A DNA stretch of 64,000 nucleotides from assembly GCA_958296445.1 (NCBI GenBank), contig OY282565.1, positions 2,435,570-2,499,569 on the forward strand. The letters are read 5' to 3'. The position numbers were made by a program, and so were the translations under genes. Positions 6,946-15,469 of the stretch are shown piece by piece (position 1 is the first letter of the stretch; each line of letters starts with the position of its first letter). A model generated the notes under the pieces. The model was given only the letters and a program-made list of their open reading frames with translations. It was not told the DNA's origin and did not search any database. Origin of the DNA: an uncultured Dehalococcoidia bacterium. GTDB taxonomy: Bacteria; Chloroflexota; Dehalococcoidia; Lucifugimonadales; UBA3495.

Positions 6946-7821
6946 TTACTGAGATGCGCCCGCTTCTTTATTGTACCAGTCCAGAATCTCGCTGCCGGTC
7001 ATAAAGACCACGCCCTCGAAGCGGCTCATATACTCAAAGATGGCGTCGTAGTAGCGGATGCGGTGGGCCGCGCCGGTGATGTAGGGGTGGGTGGAAATGC
7101 ACATCACGCGGGCACTGTCAGCCCCCTCGCGGTAGAGGGTGTCGAACTGGTCTTTGGCCCGCTCGAACAGCTCCGGCGAGCGGTGGTGCTGAATCAGGTA
7201 GATGGGGATGTCGTTCAGCTCCACGGTGTAGGGCAGGGCCACCATCCGGCCCGATTTCACGTTCATCTCATAGGGCTGGTCGTCGTTGCACCAGTCGGCG
7301 ATGTACTCGATGCCCTCCTCGGCCAGCACGTCGGGGGTGTCGAAGGTTTCGGCCAGGCCGGGGCCCATCCAGCCGCGGGGCGCCGCGCCGGTGGCTTCGG
7401 CGATGGTGTCAATGGTGCGGCGGATGACGGCCCGCTCGTCCGGCTCCCGGTTGATGACCCGCTGGATAAAGCCGTGGGCCAGCATCTCCCAGCCCGACTT
7501 CAGGCTCTCTTCCACCAGCAGCGGGTAGCTGAGGCAGACCGAGGCGTTGAGGCTGACCGTGGCCCGGACGCCGTAGCGGTCAAGCACCTGCTTAAGCCTC
7601 CAGAACCCGACCCGCAGGCCATAGTCGAACCACCCGAAGTTGGGAATGTCGGGTATGACGCTGACCCCTTGGGGCGTGGGCAGCACGGTGCGGGCCATCG
7701 GTTCGTTGATGTCCCACTCTTCCACGTTGATGACCGGCCAGACGGCGACGCGGGCGTTGCCGGGCAGCTTCAGCGGCGGGCGGTGGAAAATGGGCGAAAA
7801 CTCGGCGCGGGGGTTGGACAT
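6946..7821 (-). CDS. Polysaccharide deacetylase (PuuE-like NodB fold)
   Basis: The 291 residues show a NodB-type metal-dependent deacetylase/hydrolase of the allantoinase PuuE branch. Visible landmarks are VNVEEWD, an HG motif in EMLAHGF, GWMGPGLAET and YIADWCNDDQPY. The true family uses a metal site built from Asp and His; here the usual first Asp-Asp is replaced by NVEEWD, as in PuuE-like members. The substrate is probably a small amide or N-acyl compound, but allantoin is not proven since no purine genes are adjacent. TAGGAGG precedes the ATG. The product is cytoplasmic, with no signal peptide. Confidence 0.85.
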   Translation of the reverse strand: MSNPRAEFSPIFHRPPLKLPGNARVAVWPVINVEEWDINEPMARTVLPTPQGVSVIPDIPNFGWFDYGLRVGFWRLKQVLDRYGVRATVSLNASVCLSYPLLVEESLKSGWEMLAHGFIQRVINREPDERAVIRRTIDTIAEATGAAPRGWMGPGLAETFDTPDVLAEEGIEYIADWCNDDQPYEMNVKSGRMVALPYTVELNDIPIYLIQHHRSPELFERAKDQFDTLYREGADSARVMCISTHPYITGAAHRIRYYDAIFEYMSRFEGVVFMTGSEILDWYNKEAGASQ

Positions 7822-8099
7822 AACTGCCTCCTAACGTGTGCGCTCAGGCCGCGCGGGCCGACGGCGAGCGGGTTGGGGGCATTCTATACAAGGGCGCGGA
7901 ATAGTGGCAAGGCAAGCGCCCGGCAGTATTCGCAATGCGCGCAGACAGTCAAGGCATCACGCCCGACGTTCCCAATTTAGCTAGGGATGACGTCCGGGCT
8001 TCCCGCGCTCCTTGCCGGAATGACGCGAAGGGACAGACAAGGGTAGTTATCCGAATGATGGCATGGTAAAATTAGCTATCCGGGGGAGGTAATGTTGCT

Positions 8100-8360
8100 A
8101 TGTGGTCAAAATGGATTACTAAACCATTGGAGGCACTCAAGGAAGTTGTCTTGATTGTTTTGCTGATGCTGATACTAGTAACAATGATTGGCGGCGTTTT
8201 GCTTATAGCTATTTTCAACGTTCCGCAGTTATCATTAGATTCGCCGGGGATTTATTGGTATATTGGTATATTTATGATTGTAGTGGCCCCAGTATTAGCT
8301 TTAGCGCGTGTAATAGAGTGGTGGGTAAATCTGTATCGGAGGTTTAGCGATTTATTTTAA
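8100..8360 (+). CDS. Small AT-rich two-helix membrane protein
   Basis: The product is 86 residues with two long hydrophobic helices (about 16-41 and 50-72) and a basic/aromatic tail (WWVNLYRRFSDLF). GGGAGG lies upstream of the ATG. The gene is clearly more AT-rich than the flanking genes, which suggests recent acquisition. It is followed 17 bp later by another tiny membrane protein. No family is recognised. Confidence 0.6.
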   Translation: MWSKWITKPLEALKEVVLIVLLMLILVTMIGGVLLIAIFNVPQLSLDSPGIYWYIGIFMIVVAPVLALARVIEWWVNLYRRFSDLF

Positions 8361-8377
8361 CTGAGGAGCAGTCATTG

Positions 8378-8515
8378 ATGGCAGGACATTCCAATAAAAT
8401 TCGGAAGCGGGACGTTGCGTTATACCTGTTTGCCTACGGGCTGCCAATCGCCGTCGGGTTTCTCGGATTCGCGTTTGGATGGTGGGAGAGACTAGCCAGA
8501 GCAGTAACAGGCTAG
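8378..8515 (+). CDS. 45-residue membrane peptide
   Basis: ATG at 8378 follows GAGGAG with nine bases of spacing. The peptide has a basic N-terminus (HSNKIRKRD), one hydrophobic segment (residues 14-34), and a short amphipathic tail. It directly follows the AT-rich 8100-8360 gene, so the two probably form a small operon. The function is unknown. Confidence 0.5.
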   Translation: MAGHSNKIRKRDVALYLFAYGLPIAVGFLGFAFGWWERLARAVTG

Positions 8516-8551
8516 ATAAGCATGGCACGCCGAAAATCCTCAGCGCACTAC

Positions 8552-9982
8552 TTACTCCCCGCCGTAAACCTGCGTTTGCGGGGCGAAGGCGGCCCAGGCG
8601 AACCAGAAGTGGTTGGCGTGTACGATGGGCTTTAGGGACTGCCCGGCCAGAGGGCCGGTTACTGCTTGGCCGAGGACGTTCCAGACGGAGCCGGTTTGGT
8701 CATCTACAAAGCCGCCAGCCTCTGGACGGAACGTTAGCGTTTGCCCGTCCAGCTCGGCCTCGAATATGCCGGTGGATCCGACGTCCCGCGATTCGGCGAT
8801 GCGGGATTGGTCCAGGGCCGATGCGGTGCCGGGCTGGAACAGCACCGCGATGTTGCGTCCGTTGGCGGCGTAGTTGACCACCCGCTCCTGCTCCAGCATC
8901 AGAAAGGGAAAGGCCAGCGGCCGGCCGTCAAGAAAGAGCGCCGCTACCCGTTCCATAGGGAGCAGACGTTCATCGGGGCGTCCGTCGAAAAGGAAGGGCG
9001 ACTGGTCGGCGCGGTCATAACCGCTATAGGGGTTGCGTCCATAATCGCGGTAGTAGCCCGTATCGCGGGATAGCACATCGGCTTGGGGGAAAGCGGCCTT
9101 GAAATCGCGCCAAGACACTATCTGCGCCGGCAGCATTTCTAGGCGATAACCGGCGTAGGTTCCGACGATGCCCTCGCCGGTCAACTGCTGCCACCAGCTT
9201 TCCGTCTGCCTGTCCCACATAACTAGGTCGCTGTGGCGCAGGTTGCCCGAAACGCCGAAGTCCAGCACAGCTTGGCCCACCCGCCGGTCGAAGGCCACCG
9301 CCGAGTTGCACAGCGGGCAGAAAGTGACCGACACCGGCACGCCGCCCAGGGTGTCGTTGGCGATTTCGTGCCAAGTCAATATCGCCAAGGGGTAGGCCCG
9401 GGCCGCGCCGTTGATTTCCAGCGCAACCACCGGCTGCACGTCCTCCAGCCAGCGGTCGGCGTCGGCGATGCTTTCGTGAACCGGCGCATCCAGCGGCGGT
9501 ATGCCGTCGCGGGGAACCCCGCCGGACAAAAATTCGTGGTACATAACCGTATGCAGGCTGAAATCGGTTTTCCATCCGCCCGTCCTGAATTGGGCGTTGT
9601 CTAGGGCGTCCTGAAAATGCGGGTCCGGTTCAACCATCGGGACGGGGGCGGAGGCGCCGGATTCCGTGCTGGGCGACGGCGTTTCCGTCGCCGCCGGGGC
9701 AGCGGGCGATGGCGTTGACGCTAGGGCGGTTGCGGACGGGGCCGCCGTTGCGGGCGGCGCAGTGGGCCGGGGCGCCGACTGGGCAGTTGCGGCGGCCGCC
9801 GGAGTGGCAGGCCGCCCGGCGGTAGGCGCCGCTTTCGTATACGGCGTTTCGAGGGTTGGCGTGGGCGCTGGGGCAGCGTCGCCGCCCCCGCAGGCCAGGG
9901 CCAGCAGGCAGAGGAACGCCAGCAGCAGCCCGGCCACGGCGCAACGCCGGACGCTCCGGCTAAAACAGGTTGTCGCGGCCAA
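8552..9982 (-). CDS. DUF3179 domain lipoprotein
   Basis: The 476 residues begin with a lipoprotein signal: a basic region, a hydrophobic run and the lipobox LALAC at about residue 31. A Pro/Thr/Ala linker (about 35-110) leads into a DUF3179 domain marked by RAYPLAILTWHEIAND, VTFCPLCNSAVAFD, GNLRHSDLVMWDRQT and SWWQQLTGEG. Cys in FCPLC is conserved in the family, whose function is unknown, though it often accompanies redox or heme-handling proteins. The predicted TTG start overlaps the end of the CcdA-like gene by 23 bp; a GTG about 16 codons later is possible. Translational coupling to that CcdA-like thiol transporter is a reasonable inference. Confidence 0.9.
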   Translation of the reverse strand: MAATTCFSRSVRRCAVAGLLLAFLCLLALACGGGDAAPAPTPTLETPYTKAAPTAGRPATPAAAATAQSAPRPTAPPATAAPSATALASTPSPAAPAATETPSPSTESGASAPVPMVEPDPHFQDALDNAQFRTGGWKTDFSLHTVMYHEFLSGGVPRDGIPPLDAPVHESIADADRWLEDVQPVVALEINGAARAYPLAILTWHEIANDTLGGVPVSVTFCPLCNSAVAFDRRVGQAVLDFGVSGNLRHSDLVMWDRQTESWWQQLTGEGIVGTYAGYRLEMLPAQIVSWRDFKAAFPQADVLSRDTGYYRDYGRNPYSGYDRADQSPFLFDGRPDERLLPMERVAALFLDGRPLAFPFLMLEQERVVNYAANGRNIAVLFQPGTASALDQSRIAESRDVGSTGIFEAELDGQTLTFRPEAGGFVDDQTGSVWNVLGQAVTGPLAGQSLKPIVHANHFWFAWAAFAPQTQVYGGE

Positions 9983-10853
9983 CGGTAAGCCAGTAAAAGA
10001 CGATGTAGGCCCCGGCTATCACCATAAAAGCGGCGGCGATGGGCTGGATGTAGGGCAGGGCGCGGCGCATCAAACGCACCATCGCGCCCTTGAATATCGC
10101 CATCCCTAGGGTCATTACCATTATCACCAAACTCATACCAAAGGCGTACAGGAAAAAGTTGCCCACCACCTGCAAGAGGGAACCGACGGCGCTGCCAATG
10201 CCCACCACGGCGATAAATATAGGCAGGGTGCAGCTTAAAGACGCGGTGCCGTAGCTCAGTCCGAAAGTGAAAAAGCTACGGACGCTGACGGTGTTGGGGT
10301 TGCCCAAACGGTCGGCGGCGCGGGCGGCGATGCCGGTATAGAGCTTGCCCCCGGCCACCATCCAGGCCCCGGCCCCCACCAGCGCGGCCCCGATTATCAG
10401 TCCCAGCCAAGGCAGCAAGTTGCTGATAAACGACGCCGACAATCCCACCGCGCCGCCCACTATGCCGAAAAGCAGGATGAATCCGGCGGACACCGCGCCG
10501 CCCACGACCAGCCCCCGCAGCAGAGTAGCCACCATTCCCGGGCGCTGCTCCTCCGACAGGTTGGAGCCAAGATACAGCCCCAGATAGGCCGGAAGCATAG
10601 CGAATCCGCAGGGATTAACCGCCGAGGCCATCCCGGCGGCAAGGGCAAACACTGATGCGCCGCCAAATATGCCGCCAAGAAACTCTTGGGAGTTCCCCGA
10701 CAGCTTGCCTTCCACGAACAAATTAACCGGGTCAATTCCGCCGCCGCTGCCGACCGCCATCGCGCCGCCGACCGCCACGGCCAAGGCCGCCGCCGCCACC
10801 AGCGCCGTCACCAGCCAGGCGCGTCCCGGCCCGTCTTTCAACGCTTCAACCAT
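9960..10853 (-). CDS. CcdA/DsbD-type thiol-disulfide transmembrane protein
   Basis: The roughly 297-residue integral membrane protein has about seven hydrophobic helices. The first core helix holds SAVNPCGFAMLPAYLG and a later one TASLSCTLPIF, giving the pair of membrane cysteines that carry reducing equivalents across the membrane in CcdA/DsbD. The extra N-terminal helix (residues 16-38) precedes a short periplasmic stretch. The start ATG at 10853 is chosen; an in-frame TTG is three codons upstream. The downstream DUF3179 lipoprotein overlaps it and contains an FCPLC motif that could be its periplasmic partner (inference). Cytochrome c maturation genes are not seen nearby. Confidence 0.85.
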   Translation of the reverse strand: MVEALKDGPGRAWLVTALVAAAALAVAVGGAMAVGSGGGIDPVNLFVEGKLSGNSQEFLGGIFGGASVFALAAGMASAVNPCGFAMLPAYLGLYLGSNLSEEQRPGMVATLLRGLVVGGAVSAGFILLFGIVGGAVGLSASFISNLLPWLGLIIGAALVGAGAWMVAGGKLYTGIAARAADRLGNPNTVSVRSFFTFGLSYGTASLSCTLPIFIAVVGIGSAVGSLLQVVGNFFLYAFGMSLVIMVMTLGMAIFKGAMVRLMRRALPYIQPIAAAFMVIAGAYIVFYWLTVGRDNLF

Positions 10854-10917
10854 AACCGTCAATACGCCCCAACCCAGCGGCTGGATTTATTATCCATCAC
10901 AGAATCCCGGCTTGGAC

Positions 10918-10979
10918 GGTGAGACCCTTCGCTTTGCTCAGGGTGACAAAGGGGAGTCTCGCAATTTTATCATTCTTTA
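10918..10979. repeat. Half-copy of dispersed hairpin repeat
   Basis: GTGAGACCCTTCGCTTTGC and CTCAGGGTGAC form the right arm of the palindromic repeat found as a full array at 31957-32350. It ends in TCTCGCAATTTT, the same tail seen in the other copies. The left arm is missing. Confidence 0.8.
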
Positions 10980-10982
10980 GGG

Positions 10983-11966
10983 TTAGCGAAAGGGCCGGGG
11001 GTCAAAGACGCCGGGCGGGGCTAGGCCGGCGAACCGCTCCGGGTGCAGGACTTCGGCCAGCCCTTCCAGCACGTCCACCACCCTCGGGCCGTGGCGGCTG
11101 GGGATGCGCCCGTCGAATACGATGGCCCGCCCGTCGCGCACTGCCGGAAGCTCGCTCCAGCCGGGCAGCCCGGTCAGCTTGTCCTGCGCTTCTTGGCGCG
11201 AGCGTTCCGGGCCGAAAGCGCAGGGCATAATCATCAGATACTCCGGCGCGTACTCCCGCACCTCGTCCCAGGCCAGCTCGCGGGAATGGCCGCCGGGGAT
11301 TGCCAGCCCCTCCTCGCCGCCGGCCAGTTCCGAAAGCTCCGGCAGCCACTGTCCGGTGTTGCGCAACGGGGCCAGCCAGTCGAGGCAGACCACCCGCGGG
11401 CGTATCCCGCCCGTCGGCGCATCCTGCGATAGCCGTCCATCCTGTTCGGCTTTCCGCCCGTTTTGAGCTTTTCCAAGGACGCCATCGGTCACCCGCTCAA
11501 CCCGCGCCTCCAGCGACCGGCGCAGTTCCCGGCCCCGTTCCGCGACTCCGGCGGCGTTGGCGATGTTGCAGATATTTTGCAAAATGTCATCCAGCCCATA
11601 GGGGCGGATGGTCAAGATTTCCGGCTGATAGTCCAGCGCCTTGGCCGCCGTCTCAAAAACCGAACCGCTGGCGATGGCGCAGACTTCGCAAAGTTCCTGA
11701 GTGATTATCAAATCGGGCCGCAGCCGGGCCAGCAGTTCCTCGTCAATCCAGTACATCGGGTTGCTGTTGGCGCGGGCCTGCTGCACCAGCGCGTCAATCT
11801 CGGCACTGTCCAGATGCTTAATATCGCGCAGACTATGGCAAACCACCGGCCGGGAAGCTGCCCCCTCCGGGTAATCGCAGGCATAAGAAACGCCCACCAA
11901 ATCATCGCCCAACCCCAAGGCAAAAACAATCTCAGTAGCGCTCGGCAACAAAGAACAAACACGCAT
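10983..11966 (-). CDS. BtuF-like cobalamin/siderophore-binding protein
   Basis: The 327 residues form a periplasmic-binding-protein class III fold. MRVCSLLPSATEIVFALGLG opens the N-terminal lobe, and the long middle helix and the C-terminal lobe (PGWSELPAVRDGRAIVFDG) follow. The ATG at 11966 is preferred, with AGGGGG upstream. The protein has no signal peptide, as in a known cytoplasmic subgroup of 'cobalamin-binding proteins' whose role is unclear. No ABC transporter permease or ATPase lies beside it, and no cobalamin riboswitch is visible upstream. B12 use elsewhere in the window (methylmalonyl-CoA mutase) fits, but is not proof. The C-terminal region has a basic insert (residues ~195-215). 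Confidence 0.85.
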   Translation of the reverse strand: MRVCSLLPSATEIVFALGLGDDLVGVSYACDYPEGAASRPVVCHSLRDIKHLDSAEIDALVQQARANSNPMYWIDEELLARLRPDLIITQELCEVCAIASGSVFETAAKALDYQPEILTIRPYGLDDILQNICNIANAAGVAERGRELRRSLEARVERVTDGVLGKAQNGRKAEQDGRLSQDAPTGGIRPRVVCLDWLAPLRNTGQWLPELSELAGGEEGLAIPGGHSRELAWDEVREYAPEYLMIMPCAFGPERSRQEAQDKLTGLPGWSELPAVRDGRAIVFDGRIPSRHGPRVVDVLEGLAEVLHPERFAGLAPPGVFDPRPFR

Positions 11967-12118
11967 CAGCCAACCCCCTACAGCGACATCAAACGATACA
12001 GCCCGGCCAGTATAATTCCGCCCGCCCCCGCGATACAAGGCGCATCGCACGCGGCAGGCAGCGCTCCGTTTTGTGGGGTTAGCCCTTGTAGGGGCGGGGC
12101 TTGAAACCCGCTGTTGCA

Positions 12119-13249
12119 TCATCCGGTTGTAGGGGACGGGAGCCTTTTCTGATGCTTATCCCCGCGTGTGCGGGGGAACCGAATGTGGGGATTGAATCCC
12201 CACACGACCGGGAGGTGTATCCCCGCTTGTACGGGGCAAACGGCCTTGATGCGCCGGTAATTGGGGCGTAATACGGTGTATCCCCGCTTGTACGGGGAGA
12301 ACCAAATCTCCACCATTATACCACGGCACAGGGAGGGTCTATCCTGCGCCGTCCGCTGGATGGCGTTGGGGCTGAAGTCAAAAAACGCCTCGAAAGACGG
12401 TAACGCATCGGGCAGCGCCCGCCGCTGGTTCGATAGATCCAGGCCGATTTCCTCTACGGCGGCGCGGGCTTTCCGCCGCGCGTCATTTATGTAAGCATCG
12501 TCCGGCTCTGCGGAATAGGGAAACCATCGCTCATTGGAGCCAATCCAGTCGGCCAGGGTGCAAAGCCCCAGAAAGTGATGCTGGAAAGCGGGCGCGGACG
12601 GCAGCGGCGGAGCGTCCGGGGCAAAGGCCGCCGGGAACCACCGGCGGGCCAGGTATCCGATGCGCTCGACGCCCTCGGCGGGGTTCAGGCCGCCGCAGGG
12701 TTGCCAGATGCTTGAATTGGCGCCCCGTTTTCCCTCTAGTTGCAAGGGCTCGCCGTGGTGCGACAAGGCGGCGATGAAAAGGGCGCAGACGGTTTCGCCG
12801 CCGTTGTCATCCCAAGCGGCAGTGGCCTGGTGCCACCATCCTAGGGCGTCAAAGAACCACTGGGCGGCGGCGCTGTCGTCGCCGGTCAGCACGGGGGTTA
12901 AGTCCAGCGTATGACCGACGCGGCGGAAGTTGGCCGGGATTCTGCCCATTGGCATATCGGAGTCAAGCCAAACCTGGGTCTGAAAGCCGACGTTCACCTT
13001 GCCGATGTCGTGGAGAGCGGCAAAGAGGGCAAGCCGAGCCGCCGTTGCGCCGTCCAGTCCGTCCAAGCCGCCGGAGCGGGCCAGACGGCGCCGGATAGTG
13101 GGCTGCTCCAGCAGTGCTTCAAAGCACGCTCCCACATCGGCCAAATGATGCTCCAGCAGGTGGATGCTTTCCGGCCCACGCTGCCGGTAGGGGCGGGCCT
13201 TGGCCCAGAATCGCCGGGTGTACACCGGAGCGCTCTCAGAGTTCATCAT
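12119..13249 (-). pseudogene. cas3: Truncated type I-E cas3, HD domain only
   Basis: The first ~314 residues match the N-terminal HD nuclease of I-E Cas3: LLEHHLADVGACFEALL near residue 31, HDIGKVNVGFQTQ (His80-Asp81), SHHGEP at 163-168 and LADWIGSNERWFP at 232-244. The start of the helicase is also present: SPNAIQRTAQDRP, then RGIMVE, where Walker A (G.GKT) should come next. Instead the reading frame runs straight into CRISPR repeats, and the last ~60 residues are translated repeat and spacer. So the helicase and every other cas gene expected downstream is deleted. The HD part keeps its catalytic residues and could still be translated. Start ATG at 13249 or 13246; no clear ribosome-binding site. 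Confidence 0.85.
12154..12303 (-). CRISPR. Remnant type I-E CRISPR array, three repeats
   Basis: Three repeats lie at a strict 61-bp period (about 12154-12182, 12215-12243 and 12274-12303) with two spacers of 32-33 bp. Read on the minus strand, the repeat ends GCGGGGATACACCG, close to the type I-E consensus ending GCGGGGATAAACCG. The copy nearest the lower coordinate is the most diverged (ATAAGCA), as expected for a trailer-end repeat. Spacer 1 holds a perfect internal palindrome, GTGGGGATTgAATCCCCAC. The array is fused in frame to a truncated cas3, so leader and adaptation genes are gone. Confidence 0.85.
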
Positions 13250-13308
13250 TTCTACTACTCACGGAAAACTCGGATTTCCAGTCGCGGCACTGGTTGCCCT
13301 TGCGCTAA

Positions 13309-13920
<612 letters not shown>

Positions 13921-13995
13921 ACGCCCCCGGCCAACGGAATCCGGTCAGGTTTGACCGGCGCATCCGCCGCCGCAATTCTTCGGGAGCGTATCCGG

Positions 13996-15264
13996 TTAGG
14001 GTTCTTGCGCCGGGGGCAAGTCTTCTTCCTCGTAAGGCAGCCGGGCGGCTAGGGCGGAGTATACCCGGCTCATCTGTTGCCGCGGATATTCTTGGGACAA
14101 GCGGCGCATTACGGCGGCGCTGTCCTGAAAAAAGTCGCTGGGCCGGAAGTGTTCACGGAAACTGCGTATTATCCCGTCTTCCATCTCGCGTTTTTCTAGG
14201 GCTTCGGCCAGAACCCGCTCGGCGGTTTCCCAAGAACGGCTAATCTGCTCGCCCGACCATTCCTCGGCCAAGAGTTCGACGAAATCGGTTATGCCGGGGG
14301 CGTCGGACGCCTCAAAGACGTTCCGCACGGTGGCTTCCAATTCTTGGCGCGGCACGTGGTCAAGGGCTTGGTGGATTTCCTCGATTTGCGGGGGCTTCAG
14401 CTTAATCAGGCGAGTAAAGGGGCCGGGTTCCGTCCGGTCTCCGTCGGGGAAAGCGACATAGAGCATCTCACCCTCGCCGCCGCCCCGGAACATTTTTTCG
14501 CCGTTTCCGGCGCGAAATTCGGTCAAGCTCCGGCTGTGGACGGTCTGGCGGCGGACGTATTCCTCTTGGATATTCCGCCAGATTCCCTCAGACTCCGGTT
14601 CGGCTAGGGGGCAATCCAGCCGGGCGAAGGCCGGGGCCGCCGGGTTGGGGGTTTCGATGTCCCCGGTTTCGGGGTTGCGGCGGCATAAGGCCCGGAGTTC
14701 GATTTCCTCATCGTACTCAATGAGCATCGGGTTGTGCTTTCCATATAGCTCGTAGAGCATCGCCTCGCCGGGCCGGAGTTGCAGGCGGGCGACGGCAGGG
14801 TAGCGGGTGAGGCATCGGTTCAGCAGGTTCTGAAACCTAGGCGGCACGAAAGGCCGGGTGCGGAGCTTGAAGCTGGTAAAGGTATTCCCGTCGGCGTCCT
14901 GGTAGGCGTACTGGCAAATGTTGGTGCCGTCGTACTTGACATAGCTTTGGATCGAGTCGGCCCGGTTCAGCAGCCAGGCCCGATCCGGCCGGTAGGGGTA
15001 GGCCGCCTTGGGGGTGGCGATGATGCGCTGGGGCGCCGGCCGGCCGTTGACGTGGGTTATGGACAGGGAGCCGTATTCGTCGCCCCCGGCCCGTTGCACA
15101 CAGCCGGATAAAGTATTGCCGGGGTTGTAGGGATCCTCGGCGTCCTCAAAGCGCTGCCACCAGCCGGGCCGGGTTTCGGGGCCGGTTCGCCGGTAATGGT
15201 TGTCGTGCCAGACGCGCACATCGTGGGGGCGCGGCGGCGGGGCGGGCGTTTCGTTGTTGTTCAT
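13996..15264 (-). CDS. Predicted RNA ligase family nucleotidyltransferase
   Basis: The 422 residues show the motif order of ATP-dependent polynucleotide ligases: motif I KYDGTN (Lys110, the expected adenylation site), motif III YELYGKHNP (171-179), motif IIIa IEYDEEIEL (182-190), motif IV GEGEML (263-268) and motif V RLIKLK (285-290). The arrangement fits T4 Rnl/RNA ligase-type proteins more than DNA ligases. N-terminal ~100 and C-terminal ~130 residues are unassigned helical/charged regions, so the protein is larger than a minimal ligase. It is convergent with the DEDDh exonuclease. The presumed role is RNA end joining or repair, inferred from motifs only. The start ATG is at 15264. Confidence 0.75.
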   Translation of the reverse strand: MNNNETPAPPPRPHDVRVWHDNHYRRTGPETRPGWWQRFEDAEDPYNPGNTLSGCVQRAGGDEYGSLSITHVNGRPAPQRIIATPKAAYPYRPDRAWLLNRADSIQSYVKYDGTNICQYAYQDADGNTFTSFKLRTRPFVPPRFQNLLNRCLTRYPAVARLQLRPGEAMLYELYGKHNPMLIEYDEEIELRALCRRNPETGDIETPNPAAPAFARLDCPLAEPESEGIWRNIQEEYVRRQTVHSRSLTEFRAGNGEKMFRGGGEGEMLYVAFPDGDRTEPGPFTRLIKLKPPQIEEIHQALDHVPRQELEATVRNVFEASDAPGITDFVELLAEEWSGEQISRSWETAERVLAEALEKREMEDGIIRSFREHFRPSDFFQDSAAVMRRLSQEYPRQQMSRVYSALAARLPYEEEDLPPAQEP

Positions 15265-15469
15265 AGCGTCTCCGCGTTCCGGGCGTCCGGCAGAATGACA
15301 GCGCGGACGGCAGTTCGGCGCCCTTTGATTTTATTGCCCTTTCGGGTTTCCCGGCAAGGACGGGATGGATACCCGGCATAAATCCCGGCCCGGCGATGCC
15401 GCGCCGGGCCTTTCGCCAAGCCCGTCCCGTGGTACAATCCTGTCAACTATAAGCGGGGGAGCGCCGCCG

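Noticed and set aside
11967-12118. Possible cobalamin riboswitch upstream of the BtuF-like gene
   Set aside because: No B12-box (GCCACTG-like) or the expected stems were found; the stretch holds only a GGGGCGGGG...GAAACCCG motif.
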